From contig CM055278.1 of NCBI GenBank assembly GCA_029237695.1, positions 72,221,188 through 72,285,187 on the forward strand: a stretch of 64,000 nucleotides of DNA, given 5' to 3'. A program made the position numbers and the translations under genes. Position 1 is the stretch's first letter. Each line of letters starts with the position of its first letter. Of this stretch, positions 44,217-56,591 are shown one piece after another. Source of the DNA: Conchocele bisecta. Its lineage: Eukaryota > Mollusca > Bivalvia > Lucinida > Thyasiridae. Below the pieces are notes generated by a model that saw only the letters and a list, made by a program, of their open reading frames with translations, made no database searches and was not told the origin of the DNA.

Positions 44217-44529
44217 CAATCAGGCATATAACCATTCTGGTACATATTTATATCTTATAAACATGCATTATTATCTGAGATGCGTTACCAGGAAACCTCT
44301 CAAAATGAGATCACATATATTATCTCGGTGTCCGGTTTAGAGAGGTTTCATTGTATGAAATTTGCGCTTGTGATTGTAAACATCGGGCTTATCATCTGTG
44401 TCATCTGTGTATATCCAGACCAGTCTGAGCATCTTAACGTATATGGCTCATAAAATTGCATTTTGGCAAATCGTTATGCTAAGTATTTAGCTGTAACTTC
44501 ATCACAGGAATCAGCGGATATAATCTTCT

Positions 44530-44905
44530 TGTTTTGCTTTGATATAATTGTAGATAATTTGATTTATATGTGATATATGCACGAGTTCCGCAGCGTGCGA
44601 TATTGCGCGTCTTTCGGAGCGCAATTTATTGATATCGTTGCGCCGCGGAACGAATGGCATATATCCACATACAAACCAAATAACTTTTTTATTTTACACA
44701 TACATCACTCGTACTTTATATGCGCCTCACAGCATTTATAATCGATAAATAAAATGAACACAATGGTGATGATTTAGACGGTACCATTTTGAGAGGTAAA
44801 GCGTAGTTCCGGCACTAACCAATATGAACTCACGAGACGTCAATATGGAACAAATACTGACGTCTTACGTTGCATTGTCTATTACAGTGACACAATAACT
44901 GGGGC
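44530..44905. mobile_element. Hairpin MITE with GACGTC region, copy 1
   Basis: Hairpin aatttgatttatatgtgata...catatacaaaccaaataac with a tgcgatattgcgcg/gcgcaat core, followed by a single-sided part ending cgagacgtcaatatggaaca, gacgtcttacgttgcattg. It matches 60180-60960 in reverse. Confidence 0.78.
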
Positions 44906-45172
44906 TTATAGGTTGTGTGACCAGTGTAGACTATGGAGAAATGGGGCGTCTTGGTTTTGCGACCAGTGTATATCCAGATCAGTCTGTGCATTCGCACAGA
45001 CTGATCAGGATATGCACTGTTCGCGATTCCATCACTGAAACACCCGTCATGAGTCTAGCAAACAATGTAAATGTGGGTTGTACTTAGCCTACATGTGTGT
45101 GCTATTCAGTTTGAGCAGGAGTTAAAGTGGCCCCATTTTCCGAGAGCCCAATTACTCCAGTCACAGCCACAT
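44898..45172. mobile_element. GATCAG-hairpin MITE, copy with repeated left end
   Basis: Two successive left ends (actggggcttataggttgtg and gaaatggggcgtcttggttt), then the hairpin gatcagtctgtgcattcgca/cagactgatcag. Ends ccaattactccagtcacagc. Confidence 0.8.
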
Positions 45173-45227
45173 AATGATGATATAATGCGCTATCGACTAA
45201 CGGGGACAGATGGCGTTGGATACAAGT

Positions 45228-45375
45228 GTCCCCGTAATTGTCTCATCAACTACTCTATTAGTAATACTCATGTTACACACAGCTCAGTCGGTAGGAATAA
45301 TGTTTACTTAAAGATACTTGCCCACTCAGTAGGCACAATGTTCTTTATATGAATTAAATAAGTATATTATCAAGT
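45228..45375. repeat. Duplicated insertion junction with TTAA-MITE end
   Basis: 45228-45307 (cgtaattgtctcatcaacta, gttacacacagctcagtcgg, taggaataatgt) equals 57119-57196. It is followed in both places by a TTAA-type MITE. Here only the first 60 bases of the MITE remain after TTAA at 45308-45311. Confidence 0.8.
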
Positions 45376-46047
45376 TCATGTAATAAACTGATGAGGAAAA
45401 ATCACTTAATATAAACGAGTATGAACAATAAGTGTTCATTGATGACGATAGTGGAACTCGCATATTTCAGCTAATTAAACTATTCAAACCTTTGTAACAT
45501 TTTTATTATTTGATATTTTTACATGCGGTTTTCAGCAATTATTTCATATTATCAAATTGCATTATTTACAAAAATAAAAAAGTTGTTCAATTGACCTTTT
45601 TTAAGTAACCTTGTGGACACGCAATGCGACAATTATTTAAAATTACTCGGCAAGTGATATGTCATCAGAAATTTAAAAAATCTATAACGTTTTCCATTCT
45701 CCCGCGATGAACATGATATATATATATGTACCAAATGTGGTTACGATCAGGCAAGTAGAACCATAGTTATCGAGCGGATACCTGCCCGCACGTACAAGGT
45801 GGATACATAATAAGTCCCGTATTCAAACGAGCGTATAGATGAACTTTTAAACGTTTCACCCCGATATATGCTCCAAATGCGTTTATTCATGTAATAAATG
45901 TGCAGAAACATGACATTTATTCTAAAAAGCAATATGGAAATTACTAACACGTTTTTTCGCCGCAGAATTTTGCGCTGCTGAAGTGGCAGAATAATTGCTC
46001 TGCAGACTTGCAAATAACATGTATTGCATAAAATGAGCTGTGCATGT
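45376..46047. other. No feature recognised
   Basis: AT-rich, short frames only. Confidence 0.45.
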
Positions 46048-46049
46048 GT

Positions 46050-46467
46050 CATACACCACCGGCTGCGTTAATCTTGTCAAGATGTCAACGTTTCTTAATA
46101 TCTATTGGTAATACAAACTCGCAGTCATTTAATTGGCTGTGCCTGAGATGTAGCATTTACGTGATCTCCAACGCCTGCGTTAATCTTGCCAAGATGAATG
46201 TTTTTGAAGATCTATTGGCAATATCTCAACTCACTGTCGAGCAGTGTGATTGGCTGTACCTGAGCTGTAGCATTGACGTCTACAACCGTCTTTGTTAATC
46301 TTGCCAAGATCTCCAAGTATCTCAACATTTATTGGCAATCTCTGAACTTGCAATGAAGCAGTTTGGTTGGCTGTGCCTGAGCTGTAGCGCACTATACTAT
46401 TCAATTATGTTGTAATAGATACATTGACAAACGTAATGCGGGCAAGATTAGCGCAGGTGGTGGTGTA
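46050..46467. mobile_element. CACCACCGCC-hairpin MITE with amplified left end
   Basis: Three successive diverged left-end units (tacaccaccggctgcgttaa; caacgcctgcgttaatcttg; caaccgtctttgttaatctt), each with cttgccaagat and a tgattggctgtgcctgagct block. They precede one right end (ggcaagattagcgcaggtgg). About 110 bp per unit. Confidence 0.82.
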
Positions 46468-46487
46468 ACACAGTGTGCTAAAGCACT

Positions 46488-47059
46488 ATAGTCTGTTTCA
46501 CGAAAGCTGCCCAAATTTTACGGCCATATAACCAATTCAAAAACAATATTGTTTTCGATAATATTAGATTAAAGGAAAATTTAAGAATGAGCCTTCTTTT
46601 TATTTCGTGAAATTTGGTCAAATATTGGTTTTATTGCGAAAATTTGATTTCTCTATGGGAATTTAACATGGGGGAAAAAGAGGTAGAGGACTTGTGGGAG
46701 GAGTCAAAAAACTATTTCTTTTTTAATTGACTACGAAACATAGCTAGATAGCTTGGAAATGATCTAATTAAGAAAACAAAAGTTAAATTTTAAAAATCGG
46801 TCCAGTATTTATGAAATTCTAAAAAATTTCCCCATGTTAAATCCCCATAGACATCTTCACTCCGTGAACATGTCTATGGGGATTTAACATGGGGAAATTT
46901 TGTTTTCGCAATAAAATCAATATTTGACCAAATTTCACGAAATAAAAAGAAGGCTCATTCTTAAATTGTCCTTTAATTTAATATAATCGAAAAAAATATG
47001 GTTTTTGAATTGTTTATATGGCCGCAAAATTTGGGCAGCTTTCGTGAAACAGACAGTAG
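46488..47059. mobile_element. Long inverted-repeat MITE, GTCTGTTTCACGAAAGC ends
   Basis: Arms of about 200 bp. The left is gtctgtttcacgaaagctgc, then aaggaaaatttaagaatgag and aatattggttttattgcgaa. The right mirrors it, ending gcagctttcgtgaaacagac. The inner palindrome is ccccatagacatcttcac/gtgaacatgtctatgggg. It shares inner words with 17460-18005. Confidence 0.9.
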
Positions 47060-47094
47060 ATCTTAGATAATTTGATGTTTTGATTTATTGGTGT

Positions 47095-47165
47095 TTAACG
47101 GCCTATCAACAGTTGAGGTCATTTAAGGCCGGGCCAACGGGTTCGATGCCACATTTAACCCGATG
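47095..47165. repeat. Dispersed element fragment
   Basis: ttggtgtttaacggcctatc with gaggtcatttaaggccgggc recurs as tggtgcttaacggcccacca...catttagggcc at 51069-51120. No coding content. Confidence 0.55.
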
Positions 47166-47204
47166 CAATGGGGGACAATCCCAAAATCAGAACGGAATAT
47201 TTAC

Positions 47205-47238
47205 ATCGAAATAAATAATATATATATAATATATAATA
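47205..47238. repeat. AT microsatellite
   Basis: Runs of ata/tat (taatatatatataatatata...) directly before the inverted-repeat end at 47232. Confidence 0.85.
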
Positions 47239-49250
47239 TATATGTGCCGCGCCATACGAAAACCGGGCTTAATGACAACGTCATGAAAAGCGGTAAACGA
47301 CGTCGGAAAAACGACGTTTGCAACGTCGCTGTAAAAGTTCACATTTTGCCCTCCCATTTACGTTTACTGGTGTCAGTTAACATTAAGTGTGAACAGAAAA
47401 CGGAAAATTATAACTTACTGAAACTTTCACTAATATGAGACGCGATGCCTTGCACCTTAGTACACATAATATGACGACATGACTTGACGGCATTTACTTG
47501 TGAATACGTACGTGAATACATGTTTGACGTTATGGCTATGGTGTCGTGACAAAATATTATAGCACGGATACTTGCACGAGTTCCTCGCAGCATCAATGAC
47601 TTAGAAATGCTTCAGGCGCTGTGCATTGTCGCCTAACTGTCGTTCTTTGACATTGTCACTCTTTTTCGTCAGTTATCCTTATGAATTTAAAATGGTGAAC
47701 GCATAATTTAACTGGCTACATATCAGCGAAGTATTCGCTTACACTGCACCTTGAATCCTAAATAATCTTAAATATGAACAACCTAGTGTATGCCAACGAT
47801 ATTACCATCTATTATCTTGGTAAATTGAGACACTTTTGAACAATTCAATCCAGGCTGATTATCGGATTATGCGGTGCAGAATATGTAATTTCCACATTGT
47901 GGCAGAAATGAACACATGTCAAACAGAGGACAATAATGTGGGAAGCTCATTCTCCAAGTAACCTCTGCAACTAATCAACATGTGTCGGTAAGCTTGGTTA
48001 AATATTCAACATGTTCTCATGTTATAGTAAATTACAGTTTGCAGTGTTTAAAGATGGGTGGGATAACCATGGGCGGATTCAGGGTGGGGGAGGACCCGGC
48101 GCGCGCCCCTCCCTAAAATTCGCCGAGTAAAGATTTTTTACAAGTTACAAGGCACGTTTTTTGCTCCAAAATGCGCCAGAACGCAGGAAATGCGATGTAG
48201 ATTTCAAAAAAAATCCGGGCCCAAATGCCCCCGGAACCCTTAGCGCTATCCCAAGCTCCGATAATATAGTCAAGTATTGCAAAATAGTTACGCAACCCCT
48301 AACCCGAAATCCTGGATCCGCGCCTGGTAACAAGTGACAAAGGGCACATGGCCACAATCCCTGATCCTTACAATATAATGACATATATATCCAGGGTTTG
48401 TATTGAATTTGGCAAAACAGATGCATCAAAATCTCTCTAATAGATTCAGAATCAGTGATTTCAATGCAGCTCCTTCATTGTTTGTGTATAAGCAATATAT
48501 AATGCACAAAACACACAGTCAGGTCGGTGGAGTTTTTGAAAAGTCTTGAAATTAATTGGAAATTTGATGGTCATAAACTTGCTTTTCGCACGATTTGTAG
48601 TATCAAATCATCAGCTTATCACTTGACTGCATAATAATGTATGTCTGAATCAGGCGATGGTAATCAGGCGATAATAAGGTTATAAGCGGCCTACTTCCTA
48701 CTTTAAAATATGTTGTCGCATACGAAATATTAAATAATGTCGATATTATTCCCCAAATTTATTTCAGACAGCAGCAAACAACAGGGAAACGCCAACACTC
48801 TTCCTTATTTGAAAATTATTCGTACGGAATTACGTTACTTGGGCCGCAATCCAAAACATGACGTTACATTAATAGCAACTGCAATAAACATTATTTTCAT
48901 ACTTTGTCTTGTCCTAATGGGAAACACTTGGAAAGGCTACGAGATATCCATATTTGGTTGACATGCGATAAAAGATGACAAATCTATCGGACTTGTCCGG
49001 GTATTTTATCAACACCCCTTGTATACGCCGTTGATTAAAACGTCGTAATTTCAACGTCATTGGTCTAAAACGTCATATAAGTTTTTACCACGCGTCATAA
49101 AAATACTTCTAAAATGAAAAATAATTGGGATACATTGATAAGTTTGGCGGCATATGGCTTTTAACAGATGTACAATTCAGAATACGCGAACAAGTAAAAA
49201 CTGAAAATTGTGTCATTACGCCCGGTTTTCGCATGGCTCGGCTCATATCT
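47232..49250. mobile_element. Candidate 2-kb element with about 36-bp terminal inverted repeats
   Basis: tatgtgccgcgccatacgaa, then aaccgggcttaatgac at 47232 is mirrored at 49213-49250 (gtcattacgcccggttttcg, catggctcggctcata). The interior (47700-49200) has no domain-bearing ORF; the longest is about 75 codons. It contains the MITE at 48069. It could also be two solo ends of a common family. Confidence 0.5.
48069..48327. mobile_element. GGGCGGATTCAGG-type MITE
   Basis: Ends gggcggattcagggt and atcctggatccgcgcc, with the typical gcgcgcgcccctccctaaaa block after the left end. I recognise this end type (gggcggatccagg) from many animal genomes. About 260 bp, non-coding. Confidence 0.8.
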
Positions 49251-49372
49251 AGTCAGCCCTTAAATTAGAATAACCTGACATATTGCGTTTATATCACAGA
49301 ACATTACAATAGTCACATGTGAAGTCGGGCGACGTTGTTGATTCGTTAAAGTATTTGACGTCATCCAAAAAT

Positions 49373-49470
49373 AAATGCGACAAAATGACGTAAAACAATA
49401 AGATTCCTAATGTTAACGCCGTATTTGGTTATTTACATTTTTGAAACTGTCCGAAAATGCCATGGAAATA
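49373..49470. repeat. Dispersed repeat, second copy of 23694-23792
   Basis: gcgacaaaatgacgtaaaac and ttggttatttacatttttga are shared in the same orientation. Confidence 0.7.
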
Positions 49471-49768
49471 TAGATTTTATTCCGTAAATAAAAGGTTTTC
49501 CTAATCTGTTACATCACCTTCTGCGTATAAGTTAGAAAGCCTTTAGAATCATAATGCCCTAGTGAACTATTTCGTACATGTTTGTAAATGAAAGTGAAGT
49601 CAGGTCATAACTGCAATTTTAATGAATGATGCTGTGCTTATGCATTAAACGCAATCTAATATTTGTGTTGATTTAACATGATTTATATTAAACTCGTTGA
49701 CTGAGTTCATACGAAATGAGGCTATTTGATTCTTATATAAGCAATAAACTCGTGTATGAAAGATCATG

Positions 49769-49856
49769 ATTCGATGGTCTAGTAACATAAGGTCGTAAGT
49801 GCTATGCTAAAGCTAAAGCATAGCACTTACGACCTTATGTTACTAGACCATCGAAT
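49769..49856. repeat. Perfect 40-bp-arm hairpin
   Basis: Arms 49769-49808 and 49817-49856 are exact reverse complements around an 8-base loop (aaagctaa). They begin attcgatggtctagtaac. Exact pairing over 40 bp in a decayed neighbourhood suggests a recent origin. A small foldback element or small-RNA precursor are both possible. Confidence 0.95.
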
Positions 49857-50025
49857 TATTAAACCATCACTTATGTAACATGCGCTATTTAACATACATA
49901 GGCGATAAGCTCAGATATTTTACACGCACAATCTCGGAATGTCGGCAGGTACTGATTGTAATGCACTTGATTTTCAAAATCACTGTAAACAACAACAGAC
50001 CTTAACGCCAAAATCATAGCTTGAT

Positions 50026-50236
50026 ATACACCACTGCCTGCGCTAATATTGCCATTATTGTTATGCCTTATGTCAAAATAATAATTAAAAGTTTGTTTGA
50101 AATCAAGCAGCTTAATTGCCTGCGCATGAGCTATGTTATAGTTCAGGCTCAGACAATCAAATTGCTTACTGCGAGTTGGCATTGGCACACGGTTTTCAGA
50201 AACTTTGATACTCTTGGTACGATAAACTCAGGCGGC
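50026..50236. mobile_element. CACCACCGCC-hairpin MITE, copy
   Basis: Starts atatacaccactgcctgcgc. Centre gcatgagctatgttatagtt plus caggc. The right end is eroded (gataaactcaggcggctg). Confidence 0.78.
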
Positions 50237-51150
50237 TGTTTTAATAAGATGGTTTACAGACAAATAAAAAGTCAGAAATGCCGTCTGGATATGCAAGAGT
50301 TGTTTTTATATATTAACAGCTGCGTTGTTCGTGTTATCGGGGTGATTGCAAAATGTTTATTATCACATGAAATCCTTGTTATACCGTGTTTTAACCCATT
50401 TCATAAATGCGATATGACACACGTGTAATAACACCTGCAGCGAATTTGATTTGCTGACTGCATCACCATAATTACGTATTCGTATCGTTTCATCAATCTC
50501 ATATCAAATGGAAGCTCATTTGAGATCCTCCATTTCGTATGAATTGGTATTTGAAGACAACTAGTGTATGATCATGGAAACTGGGCAGGATGACCGCCAT
50601 TTGGTGGACTATATTATACATGCATTGGAACCTCTCTAAATATGACACCCTGTGAGCTACCCTGTGAATCGTATTACACGTGAATCCACTGTAAATGGGA
50701 AGTATCAGCACTCCTAGACATATTGTAAGGATTAGCTAAGGCGATACTGTATATGTACGTATCATTTATTCATAGAGATATTTCTAAGAAATAAAATGCT
50801 AACATTTCGTTAACTAGAGAATTTCAAAGAAACGCGACCCAGCTCATGTAGAAGTATACAACGTTATGACACATACATGTACATGTATAAACAGTGCTCC
50901 CCATTAGCACAACAATCTGACATAAGACTTAGTGCATTATTTTAAACGCTTCACAATATTGAAGTAAACGTACATGTATGCTAACGCTGTATCAATATTA
51001 TTTAGTGCGTTGTCGTATAATTGTGATCTTATGGAATCGACGATCAGTCTTGCCCTGGAATGGAATGTAATGGTGCTTAACGGCCCACCAACGCAAAATA
51101 GTATCATTTAGGGCCAAGCAATGTAGACAAAGAGCCTTGCTCTGTATATC
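50237..51150. other. Mostly unrecognised
   Basis: It contains a mariner/pogo-like end word at 50628 (tggaacctctctaaatatga) and the dispersed fragment at 51069-51120. No gene. Confidence 0.45.
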
Positions 51151-51185
51151 CCCGTAATGTTCAAATACTTCTAGTGAAACAATGA

Positions 51186-54100
51186 CATCGCTATCACTAA
51201 GCTAATCCCTCGCTAGCAGCCTTGATAATAAAACAATGACATCGTTATCACTAAGGTAATCCCCTCGCTAGCAGCCTTAATAATAAAACAATGACATCGT
51301 TATCACTAAGCTAATCCCCTCGCTAGCAGCCTTGATAATAAAACAAGGACATAGTTATCACTAAGCTAATCCCCTCGGTAGCACCCTTGATAATAAAACA
51401 ATGACATCGTTATCACTAAGCTAATCGCCTCGTTAGCAGCCTAGATAATAAAACAAGGGCATCGTTATCACTAAACTAATCCCCTCGCTAGCAGCCTTGA
51501 TAATAAAACAAAGGTATCGTTATCACTAAGCTAATCCCCTCGTTAGCACCCTTGATAATAAAACAAGGGCATCGTTATCACTAAGCTAATCCCCTCGCTA
51601 GCAGCCTTGACAATTAAACAAGGGCATCGTTATCACTAAGCTAATCCCCTCGTTAGCACCCTTGATAATAAAACACGGGCATCCTTATCACTAAACTAAT
51701 CCCCTCGCTAGCAGCCTTGATAATAAAACAAGGGCATCGTTATAACTAAGCTAATCCCCTCGTTAGCACCATTGATAATAAAACAAGGGCATCGTTATCA
51801 CTAGGGTTAGGGTTAGGGTTAGGGTTAGGGGGTTGGGTTAGGGTTAGGGGAGCTAATCCCCCCGTTAGCGCCCTTGATAATAAAACAAGGGCATCGTTAT
51901 CACTAAGCTAATACCCTCATTAGCGCCCTTGATAATAAAACAAGGACATCGTTATCACTAAGCTAATCCCTTCGCTAACAGCCTTGATAATAAAACAAGG
52001 GCATCGTTATCACTAAGCTAATCCCCTCGTTAGCACCCTTGATATAATGAATACAAGGGCAATCGTTATCACTAAGCTAATCCCTCGCTACCAGCCTTGA
52101 TAATAAAACAAGGACATCGTTATCACTAAAGCAACTCCCCTCGCTAACAGCCTTGAAATTAAACAAGGGCATCGTTATCACTAGCTATTCCCCCTCGCTA
52201 ACAGCCTTGATAATAAAACAAGGGCATCGTTATCACTAAGCTAATCCCCTCGCTAACAGCCTTGATAATAAAACAAGGACATCGTTATCACTAAGCTAAT
52301 CCCCTCGCTAACAGCCTTGATAATAAAACAAGGACATCGTTATCACTAAGCTAATCCATCGACTTACAGCTTGATAATAAAAACAAGGCATCGTTATCAC
52401 TAGCTAATCCCCTCGCTAGCACCCTGATAATAAAAACATGGGGCAGCGTTATTCACTAAGCTAATCCCCTTGTTAAGCGCCCTTGGATAATAAAAACAAG
52501 GGCAATCCGTTATTTCACTAAGGCTAATCCCTTCGTTAGTACCCTTGATACCTTAAAACAAGGGCATCGTCTCAACTAAAAGCTAATCCCCTCGCTAGCA
52601 GCTTTGATCATGTTTATAAAACAAGGTTATCGCTATCACAAGCTAATCAACCTTGCAAGCAGCCCTTGATAACAAACCAAGGGTTATCGTTATCATAAGT
52701 AATCCCTCGCCCTTAGCACCCTTGAATAATAAAACAAGGGCATCGTTATCTACTAAGCTTAATCCCTTCGGTAGCACCCTTGATAATAAAACAAGGACAT
52801 CGTTATTTCCCCTCTAAGCTAATCCCCTCGCTAGCACCTTGATTAATTAAAAACAATAGGACATCGTTATCACTAGCTTTAATCCCTTCACTAGACCCTT
52901 GATAATAAACAATTGACAATCGTTTATCACTAAGTAATCCCAATCGTTAGCACCCCTTGATAATAATAACAAGGGCATCGTTATCAACTAAGCTAATCCC
53001 CTCCGGTTAGCAACCTTGAATAAATAAAACAATGGGACATCCGTTATTTCACACTAAGCCTAATCCCTCGATAGCAAAGCCATTGGATAATAAAATAAGA
53101 CATCCCCGTTTATCACTAAAGCTAATCCTCGCTAGCACCCTTTGATTTATTGAAAACAAGGGACATCCGTTTATCTCTAAGCTAAATCCCCTCGCTGCAC
53201 CTTGATATACAAACAATTGACCCCTTCGTTATCCCTAAGTATCAACTCTCGCTAAGCCACCCTTGATAATAATTAACAAGGAATAAGTTTAATAATCCCT
53301 TAATTTAAAGGGCTTTAAAATTTTTTCCCCCTCGCTTAGCAGGCCTTGATAATTAAAACAATGGACATCGTGATCACTTAAGCAATCCCCGCTAGACCCT
53401 TAATAATAAAACAAGGAATCGTTATCTTAAGCTAATCCAACTCCCCCGTAGCACCCTTGATAATAAACATAGGAACCAAAATCGTTTATCACCTTAAGCT
53501 AATCCCTCAATTAAAAGCCAACCCTTGGATAATATTACAAGGCATGTTATCACTAAGCTTAATCCCCTCTGGAGCACCCTTGATAATATAAAACAAGGAC
53601 ATGTTAATCCTCTAAAGGCTAATCCCTTCGCTAGCACCCTTGATTTAATAAAACAATGGGACATCGTTCATTTTCAACTAAGCTAATCCCCTCGTTAGCA
53701 CCCTTGATAATAAAACAAGGGCATCGTTATCACTAAGCTAATCCCCTCGGTAGCACCCTTGATAATAAAACAAGGACATCGTTATCACTAAGCTAATCCC
53801 CTCGCTAGCACCCTTGATAATAAAACAATGACATCGTTATTCCTTCTAGCACTAAGCTAATCCCTGCTAGCACCCTTGATAATAAAACAAGGGCATCGTT
53901 ATCACTAAGCTAATCCCCTCGCTAGCACCCTTGATAATAAAACAATGACATCGTTATCACTAAGCTAATCCCCTCGCTAGCACCCTTGATAATAAAACAA
54001 GGACATCGTTATCTCTAAGCTAATCCCCTCGCTAGCACCCTTGATAATAAAACAATGACATCGTTATCACTAAGCCAATCCCCTCGCTAGCACCCTTAGT

Positions 54101-56310
54101 AATAAAACAAGGACATCGTTATCTCTAAGCTAATCCACTCGCTAGCACCCTTGATAATAAAACAAGGACATCGTTATCACTAAGCTAATCCCCTCATTAG
54201 CACCCTTGATAATAAAACAAGGGCATCGTTATCACTAAACCAATCCCCTCGCCTAGCACCCTTGAATAATACATGAACATCGTTATCACTAAGCTAATCC
54301 TCGCTAGCACTGATAATCATGACAATCAGCATTATCACTAAGCTAATCTCTCGTAGCACCTTGAATAATGACAGCAATACGTTATCTCACTAAGCTAATC
54401 CCCTCGTAGCACCCTTGATAACAATACCCAAAACGGGCATCGTTATCACTAACTAATCCCCTCGTTATCCCACTAAGCTATCTAATTCGCTAACACTGCT
54501 AACCCCTGCAACAAGACAATCGTAATCCCCTCCCTAATATACGCGCCCTACACGCTGTAATACCCAAAACATGACCGTTATCACTAAGCAATCTCCCCTT
54601 AGCAACTATAATAAAACAATTGACATCGTTATCTACTAAGCTTAATCACTCGCTAAGCACCCTGATAATAAAACAATGACATCGATCGTATCACTAGTTA
54701 CTCTAACTAATCCCCTCGTAGCACCCTTGATAATAAAAACAAGGACAATCGACATCGTAAGTAATCAATCCCCTGCTAGCACCCTTGATAATAAAACAAG
54801 ACATCGTACACTAAGCGAATCCCCTCTCTAGCACCCTTGATAATACACCCTAAAACAAGGACACATCGTACACCCGAAGCATCGTTATCACTAAGCAATC
54901 CCTAAGGCACTTAAGTCAATGACAACGTTATCACTAAGCTAATCCTCGTAGCACCTTGATAATAAAACAAGACATCGTTATCGGCTTATCTAATCCCCTC
55001 GCTAGCACCCTTGATAATAAAACAAGACATCGCTAATCACCCTAGTATCTCTAACTCCCCTCGTAGACATTGATAATAAAACAATTGTCATCGTTTATCA
55101 CTAAGCTAATCCCCTCGTAGCACTTATAATAAAACAAGGCATCGTAACTCCCTATAATAGACAATCGTTATCACTAAGCTAACCCCTCGCTAGCACCCTT
55201 GATAATAAAACAAGGACATCGTATCTCTAAGCTAAAATCCCCTCGCTAAGCACCCTGATCGTTATCACTAACTCCCCTCGCAACACTTGATAATAAAACA
55301 AGGACTCTTCTCTAGCAATCCCTCGTAGCAGATAAAAAACAAGACATCGTTATCTCTAAGCTAATCCCCTCGCTAGCACCCTGACATCGCTACACTAAGT
55401 AAAATACACCCCATTAATAAAACAAGGGCATCGTTATCATAGCTATCCCCTCGCTAGCAGCTTGATAATAAAACAAGGGCATCGTTATCACAAGCTAATC
55501 CCCTGCTAACGCCTTGATAATAAAATAGACATCGTTATCACCCTACGATAATCGCTAGCAGCTTGATAATACAAGGCATCATCACAAAGTATCTGCTCAG
55601 CTGATAATAAACAATGACATCGTAATCCACTGCTAATCCCCTCGCTAGCACCCTTGATAATAAAACAAGGCATCGTTATCACAAAGCATCCGCTTGCTAG
55701 CAGCTTGAATAATTACAATGACATCGTAATCCCAAAACAAGGGCGAACCTAGCACCTTGATAATAAAACAAGAATCTTAGCACCTTATAATAAAACATGC
55801 ATTCGAATCGCAAGTTAATAATAAAACTAAGGGCATCGTAGCTACTAATCTCATCGTTAGACCCTGGATAATAAAACAAGGGCATCGTTATCGCTAAGCT
55901 AATCCCCTCACTAGCAGCCTTGATAATAAAACAAGGACATCGTTATCACTAAGCTAATCCCCTGGCTAGCACCCTTGATAATAAAACAAGGGCATCGTTA
56001 TCACTAAGCTAATCGCTAGCAGCCTTGATAATAAAACAAGACATCGTTATCACTAACTAATCTGGCTAAGCACCCTTGATAATAAAACAGGGCATCGTTA
56101 ATCACTAAGCTAATCTCGCTACACTTGATAATAAAACAAGGGCATCGTTATCACTAAGCTAATCACCTGGCTAGCACCCTTGATAATAAAACAAGGGCAT
56201 CGTTATCACTAAGCTAATCCCCTCGCTAGCACCCTTGATAATAAAACAAGGGCATCGTTATCATTAAGCTAATCCCCTCGCTAGCAGCCTTGATAATAAA
56301 ACAAGTTCTG
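51186..56310. repeat. 55-bp minisatellite, about 93 units
   Basis: Unit catcgttatcactaagctaa tcccctcgctagcagcctt followed by gataataaaacaaggg; period 55 checked at 51241 and 51296. Variants differ at gcagcc/gcaccc, gctag/gttag and caatgac/caaggac/caagggc. Regular at 51186-52330, 53690-54230 and 55870-56310. 52350-53680 and 54240-55860 are crowded with small insertions and deletions. Confidence 0.97.
51803..51850. repeat. Interstitial telomeric repeat inside the minisatellite
   Basis: About seven TTAGGG-type repeats, two of them imperfect (aggggg, ggttggg), sit between cacta and agctaatccc of one unit. No unit sequence is lost. TTAGGG is the telomere repeat of most animals, including molluscs. 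Confidence 0.95.
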
Positions 56311-56560
56311 GAATAAACAAAAACAATTTTTATTAAATTAACACATTTGACTTAAAAACAAGGTGAACATAAATCCTCAGTGACCTTGGGGGGTCGAACG
56401 TGGGTCGTATGCAAAACAAAGCACCATACTTAGACACACCTTGTGGCAAAATAGTATCAAAATCGATGAAGCGGTTCATAAGTTATTGAAATATGACAGG
56501 TATACTAACGTACGTACGTACATGGACTATCGATATATCCCCTATTGCCTATCGGGGTGT
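56311..56560. repeat. Right flank of the 55-bp array, shared with 38755-38940
   Basis: aaaacaaggtgaacataaat, cgtgggtcgtatgcaaaaca, aaatcgatgaagcggttcat and acgtacgtacgtacatggac all recur at 38755-38940 in the same order. Confidence 0.85.
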
Positions 56561-56591
56561 GGGTGAACAGTAGAGAGCTCTACATAGCTCG

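Noticed and set aside
50021..50428. 135-codon frame
   Set aside because: More than half is a CACCACCGCC-hairpin MITE. No domain is seen and the codons follow the hairpin palindrome.
51803..51850. A true chromosome end
   Set aside because: Only about 48 bp of TTAGGG-type sequence, and the minisatellite continues on both sides. It is an interstitial tract.
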